Shown one piece after another: positions 37,001 to 44,876 of a stretch of DNA of 64,000 bases (positions are counted from its first letter, which is position 1; the number at the start of each line of letters is the position of its first letter). The notes below the pieces were generated by a model. It ran no database searches and was not told the origin of the DNA. It saw only the letters and a list, made by a program, of their open reading frames with translations. A program made the translations under genes and the position numbers. The DNA is from a bacterium (GTDB taxonomy: Bacteria; JAMCPX01). Where the stretch lies: positions 1 to 64,000 of the forward strand of contig JAJYUJ010000006.1 of assembly GCA_021792615.1 (NCBI GenBank), read 5' to 3'.

Positions 37001-37395
37001 CAATTTTCCCTCCGGATGAGAAGTATATTACCAGATACAAAACAGATGTCAATAGTATTATAATTTTTATTTGCTTTTGAGCATGCGATCGTGTCTCTTG
37101 CATTCGTAGGCTTGCCGGCAGCAGCTCCCCGTTCAATAAACGTCCGTTATTTCATCATCTCCCTCAGGCCCTCACCAGAAGCGGATCAGCTGGCGGCTGT
37201 CTTTTCAGAGGTACATGATAGACTATAGACAGCTTTGAGATCGCCCCGCAGGATCGATTTAAGGAAGCCGTTTTGTCCGGATAGACCTTCTTTCACATCC
37301 GCAGGCCTGCCGGCGGACGTCCTTACCCTGCAGTGACACGTTGCAGCACATTGTGCGTATTCCCAACTTGAGATTTTAAATTGAATAGACTATAA
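37001..37395. other. Gene-free stretch
   Basis: Contains the promoter for the small membrane protein near its left end (37025-37052). The rest has no frame longer than a few dozen codons on either strand and no clear hairpin or RNA motif. Short stop-interrupted pieces on the minus strand (for example GEGLREMMK then TAA) may be decayed coding sequence, but I cannot assign them. Confidence 0.5.
37025..37052 (-). promoter_or_regulatory. Promoter of the lipoprotein island
   Basis: On the minus strand TTGACA (37052-37047) and TAATAT (37030-37025) are 16 bases apart, 25 bases upstream of the start at 37000. Good sigma-70 match. Confidence 0.65.
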
Positions 37396-37512
37396 AGGTA
37401 CCCCGACGACAAAGGGGAATTTTATAAGAAGTGTACGGAAGACTTTACGCAAAAGAAATTTAAAGAATTAGAGGAAATTTATATATGGTTGACAAAGAAA
37501 TTACAGAAATAA
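37396..37512 (+). pseudogene. Remnant of a HEPN-domain gene (C-terminal end only)
   Basis: Directly after a TAA, this frame reads RYPDDKGEFYKKCTEDFTQK and then KFKELEEIYIWLTKKLQK and stop. The RYPDD motif followed by a helix ending near a tryptophan is the usual C-terminus of HEPN proteins, which pair with MNT nucleotidyltransferases. The frame overlaps the MNT start by 28 bases, as functional HEPN-MNT pairs often do. The N-terminal three quarters, including the RxxxxH RNase motif, is absent. This is recognition from sequence only. Confidence 0.55.
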
Positions 37513-37808
37513 TTAAAAGATTTGCAGATGTCTTAATAAGAAACGGTATCCGCGTGGAAAAAGTCGTGCTTTATGGATCATACGCAACCGGCAGCGCACA
37601 TCCGGACAGTGATATAGATCTTGCCATAGTTTCACCGGACTTTGGCAAGGATAGATATGAAGAAGGCACGATGCTGCTACAGGCGGCATGGCGGGTTGAC
37701 CCGAGAATTGAGCCTGTGCCCATTTCGTCTGAATCCTATAAGAATGATACGTGGCTACCGCTTATCTATGAAATAAGACAAAAGGGCGTCGAGCTGAAAG
37801 TAGCATAA
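37485..37808 (+). CDS. MNT-type nucleotidyltransferase (minimal, antitoxin-like)
   Basis: 107 residues. The polymerase-beta motif is complete: VVLYGSYATGSAHPDSDIDL at residues 27-46, i.e. GSxATG followed by SDxDL, with a third acidic residue expected near RIEPVPIS. MNT proteins adenylylate a HEPN toxin partner and neutralise it. Here the HEPN gene seems decayed, leaving an orphan. A GAGG motif 10 bases upstream supports the ATG at 37485. It is convergent with the glycosyltransferase gene 33 bases away. Confidence 0.85.
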   Translation: MVDKEITEIIKRFADVLIRNGIRVEKVVLYGSYATGSAHPDSDIDLAIVSPDFGKDRYEEGTMLLQAAWRVDPRIEPVPISSESYKNDTWLPLIYEIRQKGVELKVA

Positions 37809-37841
37809 GGGGCGGGGAACTCGCGCTAAATTAGAGTCTTG

Positions 37842-38561
37842 TTACAGCGATTTGTAAATCTTCCTGAATTTTATCAGGCTTTTGAAATAATAGATTGAAT
37901 CTTGTATCAGTTTTACCGTCGATTTTTTATGTCTGTTCCTCGCGTAAATACACGGTATTTCTTTTATCGTATACCCTGCTTTGTACATCCTGGCACATAT
38001 CTCCGTATCCCAGAACCAGTGAGGGTCCTGGACGCTGTCAACGATAGACACCAGCTTTTGCCTGTCGAAAAACTTGATGCCGGATTCCGTATCGTGCAGC
38101 GGGAGGTCTATAAATACCCTCATGAGCATGTTGTAGCTTCTGCCCGTGAAAATCCTCGCGATGGAATGCAGACCGAGGCGCGACACCCTTTCGCCGATTG
38201 CTGCATCGTACCCTTCATGGATTGCATGATAAAAGGCATACAGGTAAACCGCATCTATTTCGAGGTCCACATCTATATAACCGGCGATATCCGCCTGGGC
38301 AGCCTTAAACCCGTCGGTCACTGCCCTGCCCCGGCCTGTATTGCGGTCGTGCGTGATTAGCTTTATCTGCATATCCGGATGCTGTTTGATGATGTCCTGC
38401 AGTATCTCCGGCGTACTATCCGTGCTTTTATCGTCTACCATGATGATTTCGTACGTGAAATTCGCATGAGACAGCATGTCTTTTAATGCCTGAAAACTCT
38501 TTTGCAGGTGCGAAGATTCGTTATAACAGGCAAGTATTATACTGAGCTTCGGTTTATCCAT
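37842..38561 (-). CDS. Glycosyltransferase family 2 (dolichol-phosphate mannose synthase-like)
   Basis: 239 residues. GT-A features: SIILACYNESSHLQKSFQAL at the start, the aspartate pair in IIMVDDKSTDSTPEILQDI near residue 38, and the metal-binding VDLEID near residue 97. GESHW-type acceptor motif DPHWFWDTEICARMYKAGY near residue 175. No C-terminal membrane helices, so it is a soluble, membrane-associated enzyme, probably charging a polyprenyl phosphate with a sugar. It overlaps the DegT gene by 8 bases. Confidence 0.88.
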   Translation of the reverse strand: MDKPKLSIILACYNESSHLQKSFQALKDMLSHANFTYEIIMVDDKSTDSTPEILQDIIKQHPDMQIKLITHDRNTGRGRAVTDGFKAAQADIAGYIDVDLEIDAVYLYAFYHAIHEGYDAAIGERVSRLGLHSIARIFTGRSYNMLMRVFIDLPLHDTESGIKFFDRQKLVSIVDSVQDPHWFWDTEICARMYKAGYTIKEIPCIYARNRHKKSTVKLIQDSIYYFKSLIKFRKIYKSL

Positions 38562-39699
38562 TGAAGATCCGCTTTACCGATTGTATCACCCTGATTACCT
38601 CGTGCTCTGTCATTCCCGACGCGAGCGGGAGCGAAAGTGTCTGACGTGAAATCCTCAGGGCGTTCGGGAAATCACCGGGCTTCAGATGATAGGTATCCCT
38701 GAAATAGGAATGGAGATGCAATGATACGAAATGAATCCCTGTGCCGATACCCGCGGCATTCAGCCGTTCCCTGGCCGTTTCCCTGTCCATGCCGGCCTTT
38801 TCCCGGTCCACGGCTATTGCGTACAGGTGCATCCCGTGGTTACCCTCGTTATACAGCGGCGGTAGTCCGATCGGGAGCTGCTGAAAATGTCTGTTGTACC
38901 GGTCCCATATCCATTCTCTTCGCGCACGCTTCCGCGAATATTCTTTCATTTGTGAGAGCGCGATAGCCGAAAGCAGGTCCGGGATTTCAAAATTATAACC
39001 AGGTACCAGCGTATCGTACGGCATTGAATGGCCCTTTTTCCCGAACCTCGACCATGCCGTCTTTGTTATACCGTATGACCTCAAAAGCCTGATCCTATCG
39101 GCAATCTTTTTATTGTTCGTCGTCACAACCCCACCTTCTGCAGCAGTAATATTTTTTGTGGCATACAAGCTGAAAACGGTCGTGTCACCGATATTCCCGA
39201 TGCTTTTGCCCCGGTAGGTTGCTCCAAACGCGTGGGCTGCATCCTCAATGACCATCAAGCCATGCTTGCGTGCCAGGCCAATGATAGCGCTCATGTCGCA
39301 CGGCCTTCCATGCAAATGGATGGGTAGTATGGCTTTTGTCTTTCGCGTTACAGCCCTTTCTATTTTTGCAGCATCCATATTGCCGGTACTGTCGACATCC
39401 ACAAACCTCACCCGAGCACCTGTATGGATAACCTCGCTCGCCGTGGCGGGGAACGTCATCGGAGATGTGATGACTTCATCGCCCTTCCCGATGCCGGATG
39501 CAAGCATGGATAAGAACAGACCGCCGGATCCGCTTGATACTGCTACCGCATACCGTGCTCCGGTAAACTTTATAAAGGCGCGCTCCAGCGCTTCCGTCAC
39601 CGCCCCCATGCCTATCCATCCGCTCCTGAGTACATCGACCGCGGATTGTATGTCCTCTTTCTTTATGTCAGGCTTTCCAAAAATAACCTTATTCCCCAT
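38554..39699 (-). CDS. DegT/DnrJ/EryC1 sugar aminotransferase
   Basis: PLP enzyme of 381 residues that aminates a keto-sugar nucleotide. Signature parts: VSSGSGGLFLSMLASGIGKG near residue 55, the aspartate of MVIEDAAHAFGATYRG near residue 150, and the PLP lysine in TVFSLYATKNITAAEGGVV near residue 180. It resembles ArnB and related enzymes that make 4-amino sugars for LPS or polysaccharides. Overlaps of 8 and 11 bases with its neighbours place it in a surface-sugar operon. The exact sugar cannot be told. Confidence 0.9.
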   Translation of the reverse strand: MGNKVIFGKPDIKKEDIQSAVDVLRSGWIGMGAVTEALERAFIKFTGARYAVAVSSGSGGLFLSMLASGIGKGDEVITSPMTFPATASEVIHTGARVRFVDVDSTGNMDAAKIERAVTRKTKAILPIHLHGRPCDMSAIIGLARKHGLMVIEDAAHAFGATYRGKSIGNIGDTTVFSLYATKNITAAEGGVVTTNNKKIADRIRLLRSYGITKTAWSRFGKKGHSMPYDTLVPGYNFEIPDLLSAIALSQMKEYSRKRARREWIWDRYNRHFQQLPIGLPPLYNEGNHGMHLYAIAVDREKAGMDRETARERLNAAGIGTGIHFVSLHLHSYFRDTYHLKPGDFPNALRISRQTLSLPLASGMTEHEVIRVIQSVKRIFNG

Positions 39700-41374
39700 G
39701 TATTTTCCCCGTCAGTTCCTGTATTTTAAAATTCAATCCCCTGTCATTATACGAAGGGTGCGGCTCTTTCAGCGCCATGGCATAAGCCTCCGCTGCATGC
39801 CGGTAATCATGCATCTTTTCGTACAATCCGGCAATAATGATGTAATCCGACGACCTGAAAGAGTTCAGATCAACTTTCACAGCCTTTTGATAAAGCGCTA
39901 TGGCCTTTTCATATTCACCCTCATTGGCGTACACATTGCCGAGTTCCTTGAGTGCAGGCGTATAATCCGGCGCTCTCTCCAGCACGAACGTGGTGTACTC
40001 CTTGTCCTTTGCATAATTCCCCTCTTCACCGTATGCATTGCCCAGCATGGCATACCCCCACAATGATTTATCGACACCCGGCATGTAAGGCCTTGTCTGG
40101 ATCTGCCGCGTCCACAGGGTAACACCGTTCTGCCAGGTCAGATCCAGCATAAAGCTGATGGTTCCGTATGACAGTATAACAAGGAACGCGACCGGCATAA
40201 AGAATTTTTTGAACGCGGCTGTATCCCGTGTTGCCGTGATGATTATCCGCGCAAACATCAATCCGAACCCTGCAAGTGATAGGTAGGCAAAGCGGTCGGC
40301 GATCTTGATCTGCAAGCCTACGACATTGGATGCAGGCACCATATTCAACAGGATCCATGCAAATCCGAAAAACAATGCCTTGTCTTTCCGAATGAATTTT
40401 ATGCATGCGTACAGCAGCAGGATAACAAACGGAACGGAAAGGACAAACAAGGGTTCGAGCATACTCCGGTTTGCGGGCTCTATGTACAGTGCCGCATTGT
40501 TGAACGGAAATAAAAAGTGGACCGTATATATGACGAACAGCTCCGGCATAAACATCAGCAGCCAATCCCTGCTATAGACAGTTTGGAGCGTACTGGTACC
40601 GAAGTAACTCGTCGAATAGCTGTAGAGGTTAATGGTATACAGGGCCATAATGACAACGGGAACGATAAGATATGCCGCGTATTTCTTAAAACTCCTCTCG
40701 TCCTCGATGATAAACATGTATGCCGCAAGTACACCCGGAAAAGGAAGGGCTGACGCCTTTGAAAGCAGCGCTGCAAGAAACAGAACGGATGACAGAACGA
40801 GATATTTCCCCGGAGACGGCCCCCGCTGCCCCGTACCCGCGGACTGCATGCCCCGTGTCCTGCCCGTACTATGCCTGTAAAAATCCACAAAAAAGATAAA
40901 AGCAAGCAGGTAAAAGGTCATTGCCATAAGGTCTTTCCTGCTCGACACCCACGACACAACACCTGCGGTTAACGGATGGAGTGCAAAGATCAGCGCAGAC
41001 AAGAAGGCAAGAGGGGTATCATCAAAAAGTTTCAGGAAGAGCACGAAGACGAGGATGGCATTCGCTGACTCGTATAAGAGATTGCTCAGATGATAGACGA
41101 ACGGATGTAAACCTCCGATGGCGTAATCGATCATGTAACTCAGATCGCGCACCGGATAATACTCGGTAAACTTATCGGTATAAACACTATGCGGATCGAA
41201 TATATGCATAATGCTTCTGATAGAAAGATGCATGATCCTCGGGTTGTTGGCGATCATCATTTCATCGTCCCAGTTGACAAAACCGTCACGCAGGGAAATA
41301 CCGTGTACCGCAACAACGGTCAGAACAAGCAGGACAATAAACCATATCTGTTTTTTGTCAGCGTTATTGTTCAT
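39689..41374 (-). CDS. Polytopic membrane glycosyltransferase with C-terminal TPRs (TMTC-like)
   Basis: 561 residues from ATG 41374 (AGGGA upstream); a longer frame to 41416 has no good start. About ten membrane helices, with the GT-C acidic motif in GFVNWDDEMMIANNPRIM near residue 35 and a conserved HPLTAGVVSWVSSRKDL segment near residue 130. Residues 450-561 are TPR repeats (KELGNVYANEGEYEKAIALY). This is the layout of bacterial relatives of TMTC mannosyltransferases, which move a sugar from a lipid carrier to protein or glycan. The adjacent GT2 could supply the lipid-linked sugar. Confidence 0.85.
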   Translation of the reverse strand: MNNNADKKQIWFIVLLVLTVVAVHGISLRDGFVNWDDEMMIANNPRIMHLSIRSIMHIFDPHSVYTDKFTEYYPVRDLSYMIDYAIGGLHPFVYHLSNLLYESANAILVFVLFLKLFDDTPLAFLSALIFALHPLTAGVVSWVSSRKDLMAMTFYLLAFIFFVDFYRHSTGRTRGMQSAGTGQRGPSPGKYLVLSSVLFLAALLSKASALPFPGVLAAYMFIIEDERSFKKYAAYLIVPVVIMALYTINLYSYSTSYFGTSTLQTVYSRDWLLMFMPELFVIYTVHFLFPFNNAALYIEPANRSMLEPLFVLSVPFVILLLYACIKFIRKDKALFFGFAWILLNMVPASNVVGLQIKIADRFAYLSLAGFGLMFARIIITATRDTAAFKKFFMPVAFLVILSYGTISFMLDLTWQNGVTLWTRQIQTRPYMPGVDKSLWGYAMLGNAYGEEGNYAKDKEYTTFVLERAPDYTPALKELGNVYANEGEYEKAIALYQKAVKVDLNSFRSSDYIIIAGLYEKMHDYRHAAEAYAMALKEPHPSYNDRGLNFKIQELTGKIHGE

Positions 41375-41495
41375 AAGATGTTCCCTACTATATCCTGCCT
41401 GACCCGGAAAATGCAATAAGGAAGTCTGTTCATTCCTCAGGACAAAGAGTTTGAAACGATGCGAAGGAAAATACCGGGAAAATTCCCGGATAGCA

Positions 41496-42077
41496 TTATT
41501 CCTGGATATCCAGGGTATAAATGATTTTCGCCTGACTGCCCGCCAGCACGGATTTATCCGGTACGTCTTTCACAACAACCGTCCCGCTGTGCACCACGGC
41601 ATACCTGCCGATCTTTACCCCGGGAATTACCATGCAGCCGCTTAAAACAAAGCTGTAGTCGCCTACGATCATCGGCATATGACGGTCGGGTAAGAATTTT
41701 TTGAGCGGGTGATCGACATGGCTGCCTTTGAAATGCGTGAACAGCATAGTTCTGAAGCCGATGGTCACATACTTTCCGATGGTCATGGTGTCGTACAGAT
41801 CGATCAGGGCATCATCGTTGATATACGTACAATCCCCTATGGTCAGGCCCGGAAAGGACGCTTTGTGATAATTTTTGAACTGCACCTTCCCGATAAATAC
41901 GTTTTTCCCGATTTTTGCTCCCAGCATTCTGAGATAATAGACCCGCAATTGCGGCAGGGGTATCCAGTTAAAAAAGAATACGGCAACAGAATAAAAGGCA
42001 TATTTGAACAGGCCTTTAAACCCAACCTGTTTGATTGCAGCCACCAACAAAGAGCTATTTTCAGAATCCTGCGTCAT
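41496..42077 (-). CDS. Left-handed beta-helix acyl/acetyltransferase
   Basis: 193 residues. An N-terminal hydrophobic segment (FKYAFYSVAVFFFNWIPL) precedes hexapeptide repeats: LGAKIGKNVFIGKV near residue 52, IGDCTYINDDALIDLYDTMT near residue 75, and GVKIGRYAVVHSGTVVVKDV near residue 153. The family O-acetylates sugars of surface polysaccharide. It stands at the upstream end of the sugar-gene block. Confidence 0.85.
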   Translation of the reverse strand: MTQDSENSSLLVAAIKQVGFKGLFKYAFYSVAVFFFNWIPLPQLRVYYLRMLGAKIGKNVFIGKVQFKNYHKASFPGLTIGDCTYINDDALIDLYDTMTIGKYVTIGFRTMLFTHFKGSHVDHPLKKFLPDRHMPMIVGDYSFVLSGCMVIPGVKIGRYAVVHSGTVVVKDVPDKSVLAGSQAKIIYTLDIQE

Positions 42078-42111
42078 GGATGTTTATTGCATGGATGTGC
42101 CGGAATTGTCA

Positions 42112-42558
42112 ACCCAGGCATTTATCATTGTCATTTAAAGTTGAAAAGTGGACTTATATAAATTATACAAATTTGTTTAGCGGAAGAAATTGATTGCTAG
42201 AAACATATCAAACTCAACGAGTTTGTCATTCCTGCCCGTGGGCTTCTCCGCAGATATGCTTGAGCAGGAATCCAGTTCTTCAAAATAGTTCCCCGATTTC
42301 GCAGGGACAATGTCCATATTCTTAATGACCCGGTAATGACGGAGGTGTGAGAAACTGGATTCCCACTTTCGTGGGAATGACACAAAACCAGTGTAGATAG
42401 ATGTACATAATCTCTGTCACAGACGGTGATTTCCTCTCTTATTCTCAATGGAGCAGAGATAAGATTGAGAAACGGCATTATTTAGTAAACGAAGGATTAT
42501 TCGATCAAAAGTCAATCCACTTTAGAATTTTAAGCAACACCCAGGCATTTATCATTGT
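42112..42558. repeat. 20-bp direct repeat pair
   Basis: ACCCAGGCATTTATCATTGT occurs exactly at 42112-42131 and again at 42539-42558, 427 bases apart in the same orientation. The pair flanks the composite repeat. It may mark a local duplication or an insertion footprint. Confidence 0.7.
42225..42381. repeat. Composite dispersed element with inverted ends
   Basis: Begins GTCATTCCTGCCCGTGGGCT and ends in TTCGTGGGAATGAC; inside are GCAGGAATCCAGTT and its inverted partner AACTGGATTCC. The GTCATTCC/GGAATGAC ends match those of the element at 46171. It carries no ORF and looks like a non-autonomous REP/MITE-type element. Confidence 0.7.
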
Positions 42559-42630
42559 TTCCTCAAAGGCGGAAGCGTGCTTCATCAAAAATAAATACAT
42601 CGATAATTGCATTAAAGAGTTACTTATACT

Positions 42631-43335
42631 ATGCATGATCCCAATATGGAAAACATCATAACCAGGATCAAAAGTTTACGGGAGGATATATCCGGCACAT
42701 GCCTCAAATCAGGCAGGGACATAAAAGACGTCAGGCTTATCGCTGTTTCAAAGACCGTTGGGATAGATAGGATAAAAGAGGCCGTTGATGCAGGACTCGA
42801 TACATTCGGGGAGAACTATGTCCAGGAAGCGCTTGAAAAGATCACCACGCTTCCTCCCTCTGTCCACTGGCACTTCATCGGCAATATTCAGAAAAACAAG
42901 GTACGGCATATCGTTCAATCGTTCGAGCTTATCCATTCCGTAGGCAGCAGCGACATTGCCGTGGAAATAGACAAACGTGCAGAGCAAAAAGGACATGTCC
43001 AGCCCGTGCTGTTCGAAATCAATGTCGCGGGTGAAGCAACAAAATCCGGCTTCCGCCCGGAGCAGTTTTTCAATGCACTGCAGCTCCTGAAAACACTGAA
43101 GCACCTGCGGCCGTCCGGACTCATGACCATGCCCCCGCCTGGCAACAGCGAAGCACAGCTGTCAAACTATTTTACCACACTGCGGGAACTCAGGGACAAG
43201 CTCCTGAAACAAGGGGTGTTCGGACAATCGTTCAAAGAACTGTCCATGGGTATGTCGTCCGATTTTAAAATTGCTATAAAAGAAGGGGCGACTATGATAA
43301 GAATCGGGACAGCACTATTCGGTCCAAGGGGGTAA
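42631..43335 (+). CDS. yggS: PLP homeostasis protein YggS (PLPBP)
   Basis: 234 residues, TIM-barrel PLP-binding protein without catalytic partner domain. The PLP lysine is in VRLIAVSKTVGIDRIKEAVD near residue 36; FGENYVQEALEKI, WHFIGNIQKNKVRHIVQSFE and SMGMSSDFKIAIKEGATMIR are the family signatures. It buffers free PLP. proC follows 2 bases later, a very common pairing. Start codon 42631 or an in-frame ATG at 42646; neither has a strong ribosome-binding site. Confidence 0.95.
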   Translation: MHDPNMENIITRIKSLREDISGTCLKSGRDIKDVRLIAVSKTVGIDRIKEAVDAGLDTFGENYVQEALEKITTLPPSVHWHFIGNIQKNKVRHIVQSFELIHSVGSSDIAVEIDKRAEQKGHVQPVLFEINVAGEATKSGFRPEQFFNALQLLKTLKHLRPSGLMTMPPPGNSEAQLSNYFTTLRELRDKLLKQGVFGQSFKELSMGMSSDFKIAIKEGATMIRIGTALFGPRG

Positions 43336-43337
43336 TT

Positions 43338-44150
43338 ATGGATAAAACAATAAGCTTTATCGGTGCGGGAAAAATGGCTGAAGCCATCATAGCAGGCCTG
43401 CTCTCCTCTAAAAAGGTCACCGGCAAACAGATCATCATCAGCGATAAATTCGATAAGAGGCGCATAGAGATAGAGGAGACCTACAATGTCAGAACGGTCA
43501 CAGCCAATACCGTGTGCGTGACCGAAGGAGATATATCTTTTCTGGCAGTGAAACCGCAGGACATGGCCGATGTCCTCGAGCAATGCAAAGAAACACTGGC
43601 GCAAAAACTGGTCGTGTCGATTGCAGCAGGAATAGAGATCTCCTTTTTGGAAGGATATATCGGCCAGCAAACACGCATCATACGGGTGATGCCCAATATA
43701 GCGGCAACCGTGGGTGAGGGCATGAGCGTTATTATGAAAAATAACGCGGCTGATGCAACGGATATCAATCTTGTAAAAGAGCTGCTTGCGGGCGCCGGCG
43801 ATGTGATTGAGATAAAGAACGAAGGCCTCTTTCATGCGGTAACGGCATTGAGCGGGTCCGGCCCTGCATACGTATTTGCATTCCTCGAAGCGCTTTCCGA
43901 TGCGGGTGTAAGAATGGGGCTGTCGAGGGACGTGTCCAACAAGCTGGCAGTGCAAACGGTCATCGGCGCAGGGAAGATGGCAAAAGAATCCGAGCTTTCA
44001 TTCGCGACATTGCGGGAGGCCGTTACCTCACCTGCAGGGACAACTGCAGAGGCGTTGGCAATACTCGAAGCAAAAGGCGTGAGATCCGCAGTCATCGAAG
44101 CCGTCAAAGCGGCGGCCCTGAGATCGAAAGAGATCAGCACCAAATCGTAA
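43338..44150 (+). CDS. proC: Pyrroline-5-carboxylate reductase
   Basis: 270 residues; last step of proline synthesis with NAD(P)H. The Rossmann motif ISFIGAGKMAEAIIAGLLSS is at residue 5. The C-terminal signature LREAVTSPAGTTAEALAILE near residue 225 and the ALSGSGPAYVFAFLEALSDA segment near residue 170 form the substrate site. AAGGGGG lies 8 bases before the ATG, inside yggS. Typical length. Confidence 0.97.
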   Translation: MDKTISFIGAGKMAEAIIAGLLSSKKVTGKQIIISDKFDKRRIEIEETYNVRTVTANTVCVTEGDISFLAVKPQDMADVLEQCKETLAQKLVVSIAAGIEISFLEGYIGQQTRIIRVMPNIAATVGEGMSVIMKNNAADATDINLVKELLAGAGDVIEIKNEGLFHAVTALSGSGPAYVFAFLEALSDAGVRMGLSRDVSNKLAVQTVIGAGKMAKESELSFATLREAVTSPAGTTAEALAILEAKGVRSAVIEAVKAAALRSKEISTKS

Positions 44151-44178
44151 ATTTACGGAACTGATAACGAACCGTGCG

Positions 44179-44703
44179 ATGGAAAGTGATTTCAGAATGA
44201 ACGAACGGAAAGATAAAAAGGCCTTTGAAAGACCGCCATGGGACGATTATTTTATAGAGATTGCGAAGGCCGTCTCCTCGCGTTCGACGTGCCTGAGGAG
44301 AAAATATGGCGCCGTGATCGTCAAGGACAACGTGATCATAAGCACGGGCTATAACGGCTCGCCCAGGGGCATGCCGAACTGTTCCGACATCAATACCTGT
44401 AAACGCAAGGAACTCAATATCCCTTCCGGAGAACGCTATGAACTGTGCGAGGCTGTACACGCCGAGCAAAATGCGATCATAAACGGCACACCCGAGAGGA
44501 TGAAGGACGCAACGATCTATATTGCCGGGATCGAGGTCGAACAGCCCGGGTTTGCCGATGGAAGGCCGTGCCTTCTGTGCAGACGCATGATCCGGAACGC
44601 GCAGATTAAAACGGTCATCTACCTGTCAAAGGACGGCAGGATCGTACAAACAAGCAATATGAACACGCTGGAAGACCCTGTTCCCCTTCGTGGACTTAAA
44701 TAA
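44179..44703 (+). CDS. Deoxycytidylate deaminase (ComEB-like)
   Basis: 174 residues from 44179; an alternative start at 44197 has a GGAAAG motif 9 bases before and is equally possible. Zinc deaminase motifs: the HAE of CEAVHAEQNAIINGTPERM near residue 94 and PCLLCRRMIRNAQ near residue 134. The extra cysteine-containing segment CSDINTCKRKELNIP near residue 72 is typical of dCMP deaminases with a second zinc. It makes dUMP for thymidylate synthesis. It follows proC by 28 bases on the same strand. Confidence 0.92.
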   Translation: MESDFRMNERKDKKAFERPPWDDYFIEIAKAVSSRSTCLRRKYGAVIVKDNVIISTGYNGSPRGMPNCSDINTCKRKELNIPSGERYELCEAVHAEQNAIINGTPERMKDATIYIAGIEVEQPGFADGRPCLLCRRMIRNAQIKTVIYLSKDGRIVQTSNMNTLEDPVPLRGLK

Positions 44704-44876
44704 GCTCTATTCTGCAATCTCCACGCATTCCCCTCCCGTCAAGTTCCAGACAGAGCGGAACATGGTTTGCCTTTGAACCGAAGAGTTTTCCATGGGAATG
44801 AAGAGCGCTCCCACCCTTCCAGTCTTTCCCCCTCGTTCAGGAAAGGATTTCTTACCTGCGATCAGCCCGTGCACGA

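Larger units (their letters stand above)
42078..42630. other. Gene-free divergent region with repeats
   Basis: Lies between the minus-strand acyltransferase and the plus-strand yggS. It contains a 157-bp composite repeat (42225-42381) and two copies of a 20-bp direct repeat (42112-42131 and 42539-42558). A frame of 86 codons from 42401 exists but has no ribosome-binding site or family likeness, and I do not annotate it. The yggS promoter must be here but no clear -35/-10 pair stands out. Confidence 0.6.

Noticed and set aside
37004-37395. Transposase remnant on the minus strand
   Set aside because: Only short stop-interrupted frames; no recognisable catalytic motif or terminal inverted repeats.
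42401-42661. Plus-strand frame of 86 codons before yggS
   Set aside because: No ribosome-binding site or family likeness, it overlaps yggS, and it contains one copy of the direct repeat.
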